Of a stretch of 33,833 nucleotides of DNA, positions 19,665 to 26,902 are shown one piece after another. The notes below the pieces were generated by a model. The model saw nothing but the letters and a program-made list of their open reading frames with translations. It searched no databases and was not told the DNA's origin. Source of the DNA: Deltaproteobacteria bacterium (GTDB taxonomy: Bacteria; Myxococcota_A; Polyangia; JAAYKL01); contig JAFGQN010000086.1 of the NCBI GenBank assembly GCA_016935665.1, forward strand, positions 1 through 33,833, given 5' to 3'. Positions within the stretch are counted from its first letter, which is position 1, and every line of letters starts with the position of its first letter. The position numbers and the translations under genes were made by a program.

Positions 19665-19853
19665 ATCAATTCTTTCCTGCAGAGGCGATGATACTTCCTT
19701 AATGTTGTACCACGCAGCATGCAACACGGGTGTGCACTTCGGTTTTAAAAAACGGGTAGAAAAATTCAAGCATTGGCGAGTTTTGTAATGTGAATAACTG
19801 TCGAGCGCACTTCCAAAGAAAACAAAGCGTAAGTTTTTCCTTTTTTGCGAAAC

Positions 19854-19878
19854 GGGGTGCGTATCCACCCCCTTTTTT
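19854..19878 (+). terminator. terminator-like hairpin in the leader of the cytochrome operon
   Basis: GGGGTG (19854-19859) and CACCCC (19866-19871) form a GC-rich stem with a 6-base loop, followed by C and six T (19873-19878). This has the form of a Rho-independent terminator reading rightward. No plus-strand gene ends upstream, and the hairpin sits about 80 bases before the start of the cytochrome lipoprotein, so it may act as an attenuator. The rest of 19665-19956 is a divergent promoter region with nothing else distinct. Confidence 0.5.
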
Positions 19879-19956
19879 GCGCTGGTGCACACATCCTGAC
19901 GAAAGTTCATTCGGTTACCGTTGCCAACCGATACTGATAGGCGACAGGAGGTTTTG

Positions 19957-22107
19957 ATGAGAACTTTACGTTTGGTTTTCACTGTTTGTACGTTTCTGCT
20001 GATGCTGTTGACGCTCGCCTGTTCCAAAGATGGCAGAAGCAATGGTGACGAGGCATCTGATCTGGACAGCGACAAAGGTGGTGATGGGGACGGCGATGGG
20101 GATGGCGATGGGGATGGTGATGGAGACGGCGATGGGGACGGCGATGGTGATGGGGATGGGGACGGAGACGGTGATGGGGATGGGGACGGTGACGGCGATG
20201 GGGACGGCGACGGCGATGGGGACGTGGATACGGATCCGGATGCGCCACTGAAATTCTCCAAATATCGTTCACCATTCGATGTGGCGTATTCCCCCGATGG
20301 CAGCCTGCTGGCGGTATCGGATGCCGCTGTCGGTGCACTCTACGTGCTCGACGCAAAGAGCGATATGATTATCTGTACGGCATCGCTGGAAGGATTTGGC
20401 AAAGGATTGGCGTGGCAGAGTAATCAGTCCGTGTGGGTATCGGAATATGACAACAGTACCATTGCCCAGATTGACGCCGTCCAATGCAGCATATCGAGTC
20501 GAATTGATGTGGGGCCCAAGCCGGTGGGTATTGCCATATCCGAGAATACCGCTGTGGTGGCCGAGTATGGATTGGGGAGCATTTATATTGTCAACCTGGA
20601 GACCGGTTCGGTTGAAAAAAATATTCCTTCCACGAAATATCCACAGTTTGTTGAAATAACACCAGACGGTAAAACCGCTCTCGTTGGTCATCATCTGCCA
20701 ACTGGCGATGCGATGGAGTATGGCATGGCGTCGACCATTTCCGTGGTGGATCTCGCTACTCAGAGTGTGTCCGGTGAAATTTCGATGCCTTTTGGCTCCA
20801 GCAATCTGAATCAGATTCGATGTTCCCCGGATGGCCGGTATGCGTATGCAGTGCACACACTGGGCCGGGTAACGCTGCCCACCACGCAGATTACAAAGGG
20901 GTGGATAAACACCAATGCCCTGTCTATTATCGATTTGAATTCCAAATCCAGATACACCACTGTTCTGTTGGATCGGCTGATGAAAGGGGCTGCAGATCCG
21001 TTTGGAATCGCCATTTCACCGGATGGTGACCGATTATGGGTCAGTGTCGCGGGAACAAAACAGGTTATTCAGGTGGAACTGGACCGATTGCATACGCTGT
21101 TGAAGGAAGGCGTTGGGGACGGGGGACGTTATAATCCATATGCCAGCAGAGATAAACGGCGATATGAACGGCCGTATTCGGATATTTGGCTGCAGATTGC
21201 CGCGGACCCATCTAAAATTGACGTGCTGCAGGATGATCTCGGTGCTTTGTGGGGCGCCGGTCTGTTGAAGATTATCGAAACCGATGGCGACGGCCCAAGA
21301 GGAATTGCTATCTCTCCAGATGGCAATCGCATTGCGGTGGGGGCATACTTCGATGGTACGGTCACCATGATTAACGCTGCGGAAAATGCGGTAGAACAGA
21401 CTGTTTCTCTTGGCGATATGCCCGAAAAAGATGCAGCACGGAGAGGTGAAGAGCTGTTTCACGATGCCACCACCACGCAGCAGATGTGGCTGAGCTGTGC
21501 CACCTGTCACCCAGGGGGACGCGCAGATGCGTTCAACTGGGATTTGTTGAATGACGGTATGGGGAACTCCAAGAACACCAAGTCGTTGATTTATTCGCCA
21601 TTGACTCCCCCCATGATTGCCACGGGCGCCAGACCGGATGTGGATGCATCCATCAACGCGGGTTTTCGGTATATTAAATTTGTCGTGCCCGAAGCGTCGC
21701 AACTGGCTGAAATTCGCGCCTATCTGGATGAAAAACAGGTGGAGCGCAGTCCGTATCGTAAAAATGGACGTCTCTCAAAAGATGCCCTCGCTGGTAAAAA
21801 GCTGTTTGAAGGGGAAGCCGAATGCGCCAAATGCCACAATGGACCCATGTTCACCGATCTCAAATCCTATGATGTAGGGACCAAAACAGACATTGATAAA
21901 ACCGGAACATTCGATACACCCACCGTCCTGGGAATGTGGAGCACAGCGCCATATCTGCATGACGGTTCAGCGGTTACGCTCATGGATGTGTTGACGACGT
22001 TCAATACCAAAGACGAGCATGGTGTGACCTCACATCTTTCCGAAACGCAATTAAAACAACTGGAAGCGTATATGCTTGAGATGGACTATCGGGACATCAC
22101 TAAATGA
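19957..22107 (+). CDS. beta-propeller / di-heme (MauG-CcpA-like) cytochrome c lipoprotein
   Basis: A 716-residue lipoprotein (LTLAC, Cys22) with a nearly pure (Gly-Asp)n tether from 41 to about 88. YVTN/NHL-type beta-propeller repeats follow (about 95-490; PFDVAYSPDGSLLAVSD, PRGIAISPDGNRIAVG). A C-terminal cytochrome domain has two CXXCH sites: CATCH (514-518) and CAKCH (623-627). TPTVLGMWSTAPYLHDGSA near the end is characteristic of di-heme cytochrome c peroxidase/MauG relatives. It probably carries electrons or acts as a peroxidase-like oxidase at the cell surface; the substrate is unknown. The start at 19957 has AGGAGG 5 bases before it; an upstream in-frame ATG (19921) is a poorer choice. 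It is followed after 10 bases by the second cytochrome gene, clearly one operon. Confidence 0.88.
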   Translation: MRTLRLVFTVCTFLLMLLTLACSKDGRSNGDEASDLDSDKGGDGDGDGDGDGDGDGDGDGDGDGDGDGDGDGDGDGDGDGDGDGDGDGDVDTDPDAPLKFSKYRSPFDVAYSPDGSLLAVSDAAVGALYVLDAKSDMIICTASLEGFGKGLAWQSNQSVWVSEYDNSTIAQIDAVQCSISSRIDVGPKPVGIAISENTAVVAEYGLGSIYIVNLETGSVEKNIPSTKYPQFVEITPDGKTALVGHHLPTGDAMEYGMASTISVVDLATQSVSGEISMPFGSSNLNQIRCSPDGRYAYAVHTLGRVTLPTTQITKGWINTNALSIIDLNSKSRYTTVLLDRLMKGAADPFGIAISPDGDRLWVSVAGTKQVIQVELDRLHTLLKEGVGDGGRYNPYASRDKRRYERPYSDIWLQIAADPSKIDVLQDDLGALWGAGLLKIIETDGDGPRGIAISPDGNRIAVGAYFDGTVTMINAAENAVEQTVSLGDMPEKDAARRGEELFHDATTTQQMWLSCATCHPGGRADAFNWDLLNDGMGNSKNTKSLIYSPLTPPMIATGARPDVDASINAGFRYIKFVVPEASQLAEIRAYLDEKQVERSPYRKNGRLSKDALAGKKLFEGEAECAKCHNGPMFTDLKSYDVGTKTDIDKTGTFDTPTVLGMWSTAPYLHDGSAVTLMDVLTTFNTKDEHGVTSHLSETQLKQLEAYMLEMDYRDITK
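20077..20226 (+). repeat. (Gly-Asp)n tether-coding tract
   Basis: Six-base units GGNGAY repeated about 24 times. Unlike the tethers of the glycosidases it contains no Ser or Thr, so it could not be O-glycosylated, but it keeps the acidic flexible character. Confidence 0.9.
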
Positions 22108-22117
22108 GGTAATGCAT

Positions 22118-24295
22118 ATGAGTACTTTAATAAAAAATATCACTATCGCAAAAGCACTCAAAACCCCGGTGGCCGTCATTTTTTCAGCGGCAGCTGCAGC
22201 GGTGCTTCTGTCTTTCAGTGGCACGGCTAAAGCGCAGATTAATCTCAATGACCCACTGTTTGATTTCGATGACATTCTGTTTGTCAGTCGTCCCTTTCTC
22301 GATGCTGTGAATAATCATGGGGCAGGTGGGCACATGTGTGATCAATACCATGGATTCAATGCATCTGAGGGAGGGTTGTATATTTTGGAAAATGCGTTTT
22401 CCGGCAATCCCAATGTACGCAATGTCCTTGAAACCGCAACTGTGGAAAATGGGCGGTTCCAGGGCAAGCGTTTGGATTATGGTGGTTTTTTGTCGCCGGA
22501 TTTGAGCTACGATGGAAAGCAAATTCTGTTCGCGTGGACCGAACGCGGCCCATTTTCGCCCACATGGAATGAGAAGAACACTTTTCATATTTTCAAGGTA
22601 AATGTGGATGGCACTGGATTGACACAGCTCACCGATGGAAAAAACAATGATTTCGATCCGGTGTGGCTGCCGGATGGGCGAATCGTTTTTATCTCGGATC
22701 GCCGTGGTGGTTACGGTCGCTGTCATCCCAGACCCGTGCCCACATATACGCTTCATATTATGAATGACGATGGAGGCAATATTCGAACCATCAGCTGGCA
22801 CGAGACCAACGAATGGCATCCCAGTGTGGATAACAACGGTATGATTATTTATACCCGGTGGGACTATGTGGACAGGGGCGAAAATCAGATGCACGGTCCC
22901 TGGATTACCACACCGGATGGTCTGGACGCACGCGCTGTGAATCTGAATTTTCCCAACGATGAATGGCGATTGCCCAGAATGATTGCTGAATTGAGAGCCA
23001 TTCCGGGTTCGGATAAATACATGGGAATCGCCATGGGGCATCACTCGCAAAGTTATGGCTCCATCATCACCGTGGACCCGAATATCGAAGACGATGACGG
23101 CATGGGCCCCATTGAGCAGATTACTAAGGACGCCGGATTTCCGGAGTCCACTGTTGGTATGAATGCCGACCAGTACTACGCCACACCGTGGCCATTGAGT
23201 GAAGATCTCTTTTTGGCAGCGCACGAACCGGATTATTCCGAATTTCGCATCAGAGATTTGCACTACGGCATTTACGTGGTGGATCGATGGGGCAACAAAC
23301 AGGAGATATTCAGAGACAACAGACTGTCTGTGCTGGATCCCATTCCCGTAAAGGCTCGCCCCAAACCGCCTTCTGTAACGGGACTTTATTTCGACCCCAT
23401 GCCTTCAGCGTTTGAGAAGAATGCGACGGTATCGGTCATGAATGTATATGACAGTCTGATGCCGTTTGATGAGAACGTCAAAATCAAGCAGCTGCGCATA
23501 GTTCAGGTGCTGCCCAAAACCTCGCCCAATAACGCCAATCCGCGCGTGTCTTACTTTATTAATCGCAATACGCGGCAGGTGTTGGGGACAGTTCCGGTGG
23601 AAGACGACGGCAGTGCTTATTTTCAGCTTCCCTACGACGTTCCAGTGTATTTTCAGGCGCTGGATGAGGACGGTCTTGCGTATCAGTCCATGCGCTCGGA
23701 AACATATGTTCCCAAAGGAAACAGTCATATGACCTGTCAGGGCTGTCACGAGCCCAGATATCGGGCGCCTGCCATTCCCAAAAGTTATCCCAAAGCGCTG
23801 CTTCGGGATCCGTCTCCCATCACTCCCGAAACTGTACCCGGTGCAAAACCGTTCAGTTATGCGCGTCTGGTGCAGCCGGTGCTCGAGAAGAATTGTGTGA
23901 GCTGTCATAACGGCAATCGCGCTTTCGGTCTTGGGTCTGCACAGGCGTGGGATACGAAGTTTTACGAATCGTACACCAATCTGTACAAAGGTGGGTATGC
24001 ATTTGGCTACGACGATAGAAATTACGTGCCGGAAATTAACAGGGCGTATTGTACAAAGGATGGCGGTGACGGGCCGGAGTTTTACGCATATCCAAGGTCT
24101 ATCCCTGGTCGCGTGGGCGCTCGGGAATCCAAACTTTACCCGCTCCTTAAGGGCGGTCATGAGAATGTTCAGCTGAGCGCGGAGGACTTGCATCGCATCT
24201 CACTGTGGCTCGACTTAACGTCTCAGTTCCTCGGCACCTACCATGACGTGGAAGCCCAGGCCAACGGTGAAGTGGTGGAACCGTTGTATTATTGA
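22118..24295 (+). CDS. exported hydrazine-synthase-alpha-like multidomain cytochrome c
   Basis: A 725-residue protein with a cleavable Sec signal (GTAKA before Gln40), so soluble or periplasmic, not a lipoprotein. The middle has TolB/PD40 propeller motifs (LSPDLSYDGKQILFAW, NDFDPVWLPDGRIVFISDRR). A beta-rich domain and a C-terminal region follow with heme sites CQGCH (540-544) and CVSCH (593-597). This layout is that of the HzsA-like family, widespread in non-anammox bacteria and of unknown function there. No gene for the other hydrazine-synthase subunits is present, so that activity is not implied. The ATG at 22118 has GAGG about 8 bases upstream; an ATG 6 bases earlier is too close to it. 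It probably receives electrons from, or assembles with, the preceding cytochrome. Confidence 0.85.
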   Translation: MSTLIKNITIAKALKTPVAVIFSAAAAAVLLSFSGTAKAQINLNDPLFDFDDILFVSRPFLDAVNNHGAGGHMCDQYHGFNASEGGLYILENAFSGNPNVRNVLETATVENGRFQGKRLDYGGFLSPDLSYDGKQILFAWTERGPFSPTWNEKNTFHIFKVNVDGTGLTQLTDGKNNDFDPVWLPDGRIVFISDRRGGYGRCHPRPVPTYTLHIMNDDGGNIRTISWHETNEWHPSVDNNGMIIYTRWDYVDRGENQMHGPWITTPDGLDARAVNLNFPNDEWRLPRMIAELRAIPGSDKYMGIAMGHHSQSYGSIITVDPNIEDDDGMGPIEQITKDAGFPESTVGMNADQYYATPWPLSEDLFLAAHEPDYSEFRIRDLHYGIYVVDRWGNKQEIFRDNRLSVLDPIPVKARPKPPSVTGLYFDPMPSAFEKNATVSVMNVYDSLMPFDENVKIKQLRIVQVLPKTSPNNANPRVSYFINRNTRQVLGTVPVEDDGSAYFQLPYDVPVYFQALDEDGLAYQSMRSETYVPKGNSHMTCQGCHEPRYRAPAIPKSYPKALLRDPSPITPETVPGAKPFSYARLVQPVLEKNCVSCHNGNRAFGLGSAQAWDTKFYESYTNLYKGGYAFGYDDRNYVPEINRAYCTKDGGDGPEFYAYPRSIPGRVGARESKLYPLLKGGHENVQLSAEDLHRISLWLDLTSQFLGTYHDVEAQANGEVVEPLYY

Positions 24296-24635
24296 GTAAA
24301 TTCAGCTGCTCGATTTCCCTTGCTTCTCCCGTAATCGGACTCAATCAACGCCAACAGGAATAAGTCTGGTTAGATCTCCATTGTCACTCGAAAACTGTAA
24401 CTGATTCGTCCAGGTCGTTGCAGTGCGCACACACCGGTGCGCCGATTGAGTTGTGTTCGTACCGCAGACTTACTACATTTTCAGCGCACACACCCGGGTG
24501 TGCCCCTAACAGAAAATGTCGCGAAATGACTTGCTGGGCAGAGCCACGTGTGTGCCCTGGTTCGGTGTGTTTGATTTTTAATTGCTGTTTAACTGATGTT
24601 TTTAACAAGCAAGGGAAGGGGGACAAAAAGAAGAA
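24296..24635. other. convergent intergenic region with palindromes
   Basis: 340 bases between the end of the cytochrome operon and the end of the fibro-slime gene. It is rich in CACAC/GTGTG elements: GCGCAC...GTGCGC near 24425-24442, the nested palindrome at 24475-24519, and further GTGTGCCC words to about 24570. Short open frames here have no protein character. Confidence 0.5.
24475..24519. repeat. nested palindrome, possible bidirectional terminator or REP
   Basis: Outer arms ACATTTTC (24475-24482) and GAAAATGT (24512-24519) enclose the perfect 14-base palindrome CACACCCGGGTGTG (24489-24502). On either strand this could fold into a two-stage hairpin. It lies between two convergent genes. 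Confidence 0.5.
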
Positions 24636-26501
24636 TTACTCCACCAGGATATTGCGGCAGGAGGATGGGCAATCGTCATTGTTGGAGAAGTTGCCGTCGT
24701 CGCAATCTTCGTGTTCCTCCTGAAGAATACCGTCGCCACAGTACCCATCGTACTTGCATTCCGCGTTGCACTGAGCGTATCCACCTTCGTTCACGCCGTC
24801 ATCACATTCCTCGCCGAGGCCAAGGATGCCATCTCCGCACTCTGGTGTACAAACGGAACGGGCGGAGTTGAATCCTTGCAGAGTCAGCTTGAACGACGAT
24901 CCGATGGTACGACGCTCCGCATGGAATACGCGAATCTCGTATACGTTTCCATCTTCCATTGCAAACGAGTTGTCGGCGGAGATGGTCACACTTCCAAATT
25001 CGGGGCCGTGAACACCTCCCAAATCAACCGCCAGCTGACCGTTGACAAAGACCCATACGTCGTCGTCCCCGGCGAAATAGAATGTGGCTTCAGTGGATGA
25101 ATCGTAAAGGAACCAGTAGGTGACTTCTGATGTGAAATAAAAGTTGTGCTGCGTTTCTTCGCCCGTGACCTCCTCTTCAGTCATCCAGCCGCCACCCATG
25201 CCGCGGGAATTGGACCAGCCGTACTCCGGTGGGACACCCGCATCAAAAAACTCTGCAGACGGCATGTCGTCCACCGGGAAGAAGAGAGGATTGCCATCAT
25301 ACTCAACTGTGGGCGGCGGACATCCTTCTTCCGGATCTGAGGGACATGGAATGCAACCATCTTCGAGGCAATCATTGACGTCATCCGCGATGGGCTCCAC
25401 CGGAATGGCAACGCCCGTCTGTTCATTTACTTCGTATCCCAACCAGCGCTCTCCGTTCTCGCCATAACGATTGACGAATCCGCCCTCGCCATTGGGATAG
25501 AGCACCAGTTCACTGGCCATAAAGGGAACCGTATCCCCGAAGAGTTCCGGATCGTTGGTATACCAGTCTGAAAGTTGCGTGACACAACTGTCCTCAGCCT
25601 TCTCTGTCGCAACTGGACGCCCATCGTCGCCCAGTTCCGTTTCCACCAGACCGGTGATGAGTTGCTGTCTGCAGTTTCCGCTCGTTTGAAAATCGGGATG
25701 TTCCTCCATAAAATCTCTGAAAATAACCGGTACGCGCAAGACACAGTCCTCATCGTCACATGTTTCCTGAACGCACGTGTATCCTGGCTCCACTTCACAA
25801 TCGGCAGAGCAGCCATCGCCGGAAACCGTATTTCCATCGTCGCACTCTTCGCTTTCGCCAAGAACCAGGCCATCGCCGCACTCGGATTTGCAGGCGCCAC
25901 CGGAACAGTCCGGCTCCCGTTGACAAATAGCTGAGCAACCGTCAAATGGCACCAGGTTTTCGTCATCGCAGCTTTCAGCGCCTTCGGCTTTTCCATCGCC
26001 GCATTCGGTTTTTATGCAATCGCTGGGTTCATCCACACATTTGTATCCCATTTCGATTTGACATTTCTCGTTGCAGCCATCACCGTTTTCGTTATTGCCG
26101 TCATCGCACAATTCAGGGGGTTGTATCTGACCATCGTCACACAGCGCGATTCGATGGCAACTTTTACCGGGGGGAATACATGCATACCCTTCGGTTACTT
26201 CAAGGCAGTCCGCCGAACATCCGTCACCATCTTCGGTATTACCGTCATCACAGGCTTCGTTCTCTTCGAGCTGACTGTTGCCGCACGCCTCGACATCCTC
26301 GGTTTCCTTTTCCTTCTCAGTCTCCTTTTCCTTTTCGGTTTCCTTTTCGGTTTCGACTTCCGTTTCAGTATCCTCAGTCGCGGAATCTTTTTCCCGTTCG
26401 GTTGGAATATCGTCACCAGGGTCTATCGTCTGTTTCTCCGTTCCGCATGCAATCAAAAGGCAGGACAGAAAGACAGACATAAAACAGTAATTGATTTTCA
26501 T
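24636..26501 (-). CDS. fibro-slime domain lipoprotein with DUF4215 Cys-rich repeats
   Basis: A 621-residue lipoprotein (LIAC, Cys19). A Glu/Lys/Thr tether (46-70, TEKEKETEKE-like) replaces the Asp/Ser tether of the enzymes. Four Myxococcus-type Cys-rich repeats (about 72-250; pattern CGDG...E.CDDGN..DGDGCS..C) follow. The fibro-slime domain (about 256-545) includes FAGDDDVWVFVNGQL, AVDLGGVH and the FHAERRT segment, a PA14-related fold with a probable Ca-binding acidic loop. Two more Cys-rich repeats (554-621) end the protein. In Fibrobacter, proteins with this domain are linked to cellulose adhesion, so a surface adhesin for plant fibre is a reasonable inference. RBS is AAGGGA, 11 bases before the ATG. 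It stands alone, with 401 bases of non-coding sequence upstream. Confidence 0.88.
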   Translation of the reverse strand: MKINYCFMSVFLSCLLIACGTEKQTIDPGDDIPTEREKDSATEDTETEVETEKETEKEKETEKEKETEDVEACGNSQLEENEACDDGNTEDGDGCSADCLEVTEGYACIPPGKSCHRIALCDDGQIQPPELCDDGNNENGDGCNEKCQIEMGYKCVDEPSDCIKTECGDGKAEGAESCDDENLVPFDGCSAICQREPDCSGGACKSECGDGLVLGESEECDDGNTVSGDGCSADCEVEPGYTCVQETCDDEDCVLRVPVIFRDFMEEHPDFQTSGNCRQQLITGLVETELGDDGRPVATEKAEDSCVTQLSDWYTNDPELFGDTVPFMASELVLYPNGEGGFVNRYGENGERWLGYEVNEQTGVAIPVEPIADDVNDCLEDGCIPCPSDPEEGCPPPTVEYDGNPLFFPVDDMPSAEFFDAGVPPEYGWSNSRGMGGGWMTEEEVTGEETQHNFYFTSEVTYWFLYDSSTEATFYFAGDDDVWVFVNGQLAVDLGGVHGPEFGSVTISADNSFAMEDGNVYEIRVFHAERRTIGSSFKLTLQGFNSARSVCTPECGDGILGLGEECDDGVNEGGYAQCNAECKYDGYCGDGILQEEHEDCDDGNFSNNDDCPSSCRNILVE

Positions 26502-26902
26502 TTTCTGGATTCCCTTCTTAGCCGCGACATTCTGGAAAAATCGCGTTTTTGGATTGCCTGGCCAAACACATTTTAAAACCGCTAGTGTCCCTTATTAGTC
26601 GGTTTCAACGCCTGAAAAAACGACGTGTCTGTAAAAAACAGGTGCCTTTCAGAAATTGAAAAGGGTCAAAAAAAACGGGCTTCTTCGTATAAATGTTAAT
26701 TATCTTAACTAAGTGCGCAAGCAGATGATTTTTAAAGAATCGCATGTCGAATATTTAATAAAAAATTATTCACTGTTTTTTCTATGTGTCAGCGGACCGA
26801 TGGTCATATTTGCCACGAATTTCCAATTTTAAACATTGCCCAGTTATGCTCACGATAACGCAGTGAGCAGCGTTCTCTCATGCAGTGCAAATAACGCTCC
26901 TG
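26502..26902. other. intergenic region upstream of the fibro-slime gene
   Basis: 401 bases, AT-rich between about 26660 and 26830. On the minus strand TTGCGC (26715-26720) and TAACAT (26693-26698), with a 16-base spacer, form a possible sigma70-type promoter for the fibro-slime gene. An imperfect hairpin with arms AAACCG (26576-26581) and CGGTTT (26600-26605), extended by CTAGT/ATTAG, lies 75 bases before the start codon. GCTCAC/GTGAGC near 26848-26868 is a small inverted repeat past the end of the beta-helix gene. None is conclusive. Confidence 0.3.

Noticed and set aside
19665-20261. Long minus-strand frame rich in Ser-Pro repeats extending the SGNH esterase upstream
   Set aside because: It is the antisense of the (Gly-Asp)n tether of the divergent cytochrome gene, without a start context. 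The ATG at 19664 with RBS and signal peptide is the real start.
22118-24295. Hydrazine synthase and anammox metabolism
   Set aside because: Only the alpha-subunit-like fold is present. No beta or gamma subunit genes or hydrazine dehydrogenase are seen, and the family is common in non-anammox bacteria.
24384-24723. Short frames in the 24.3-24.7 kb gap
   Set aside because: They consist of palindromic GTGTG/CACAC sequence and the antisense of the fibro-slime gene's 3' end, with no start signals.
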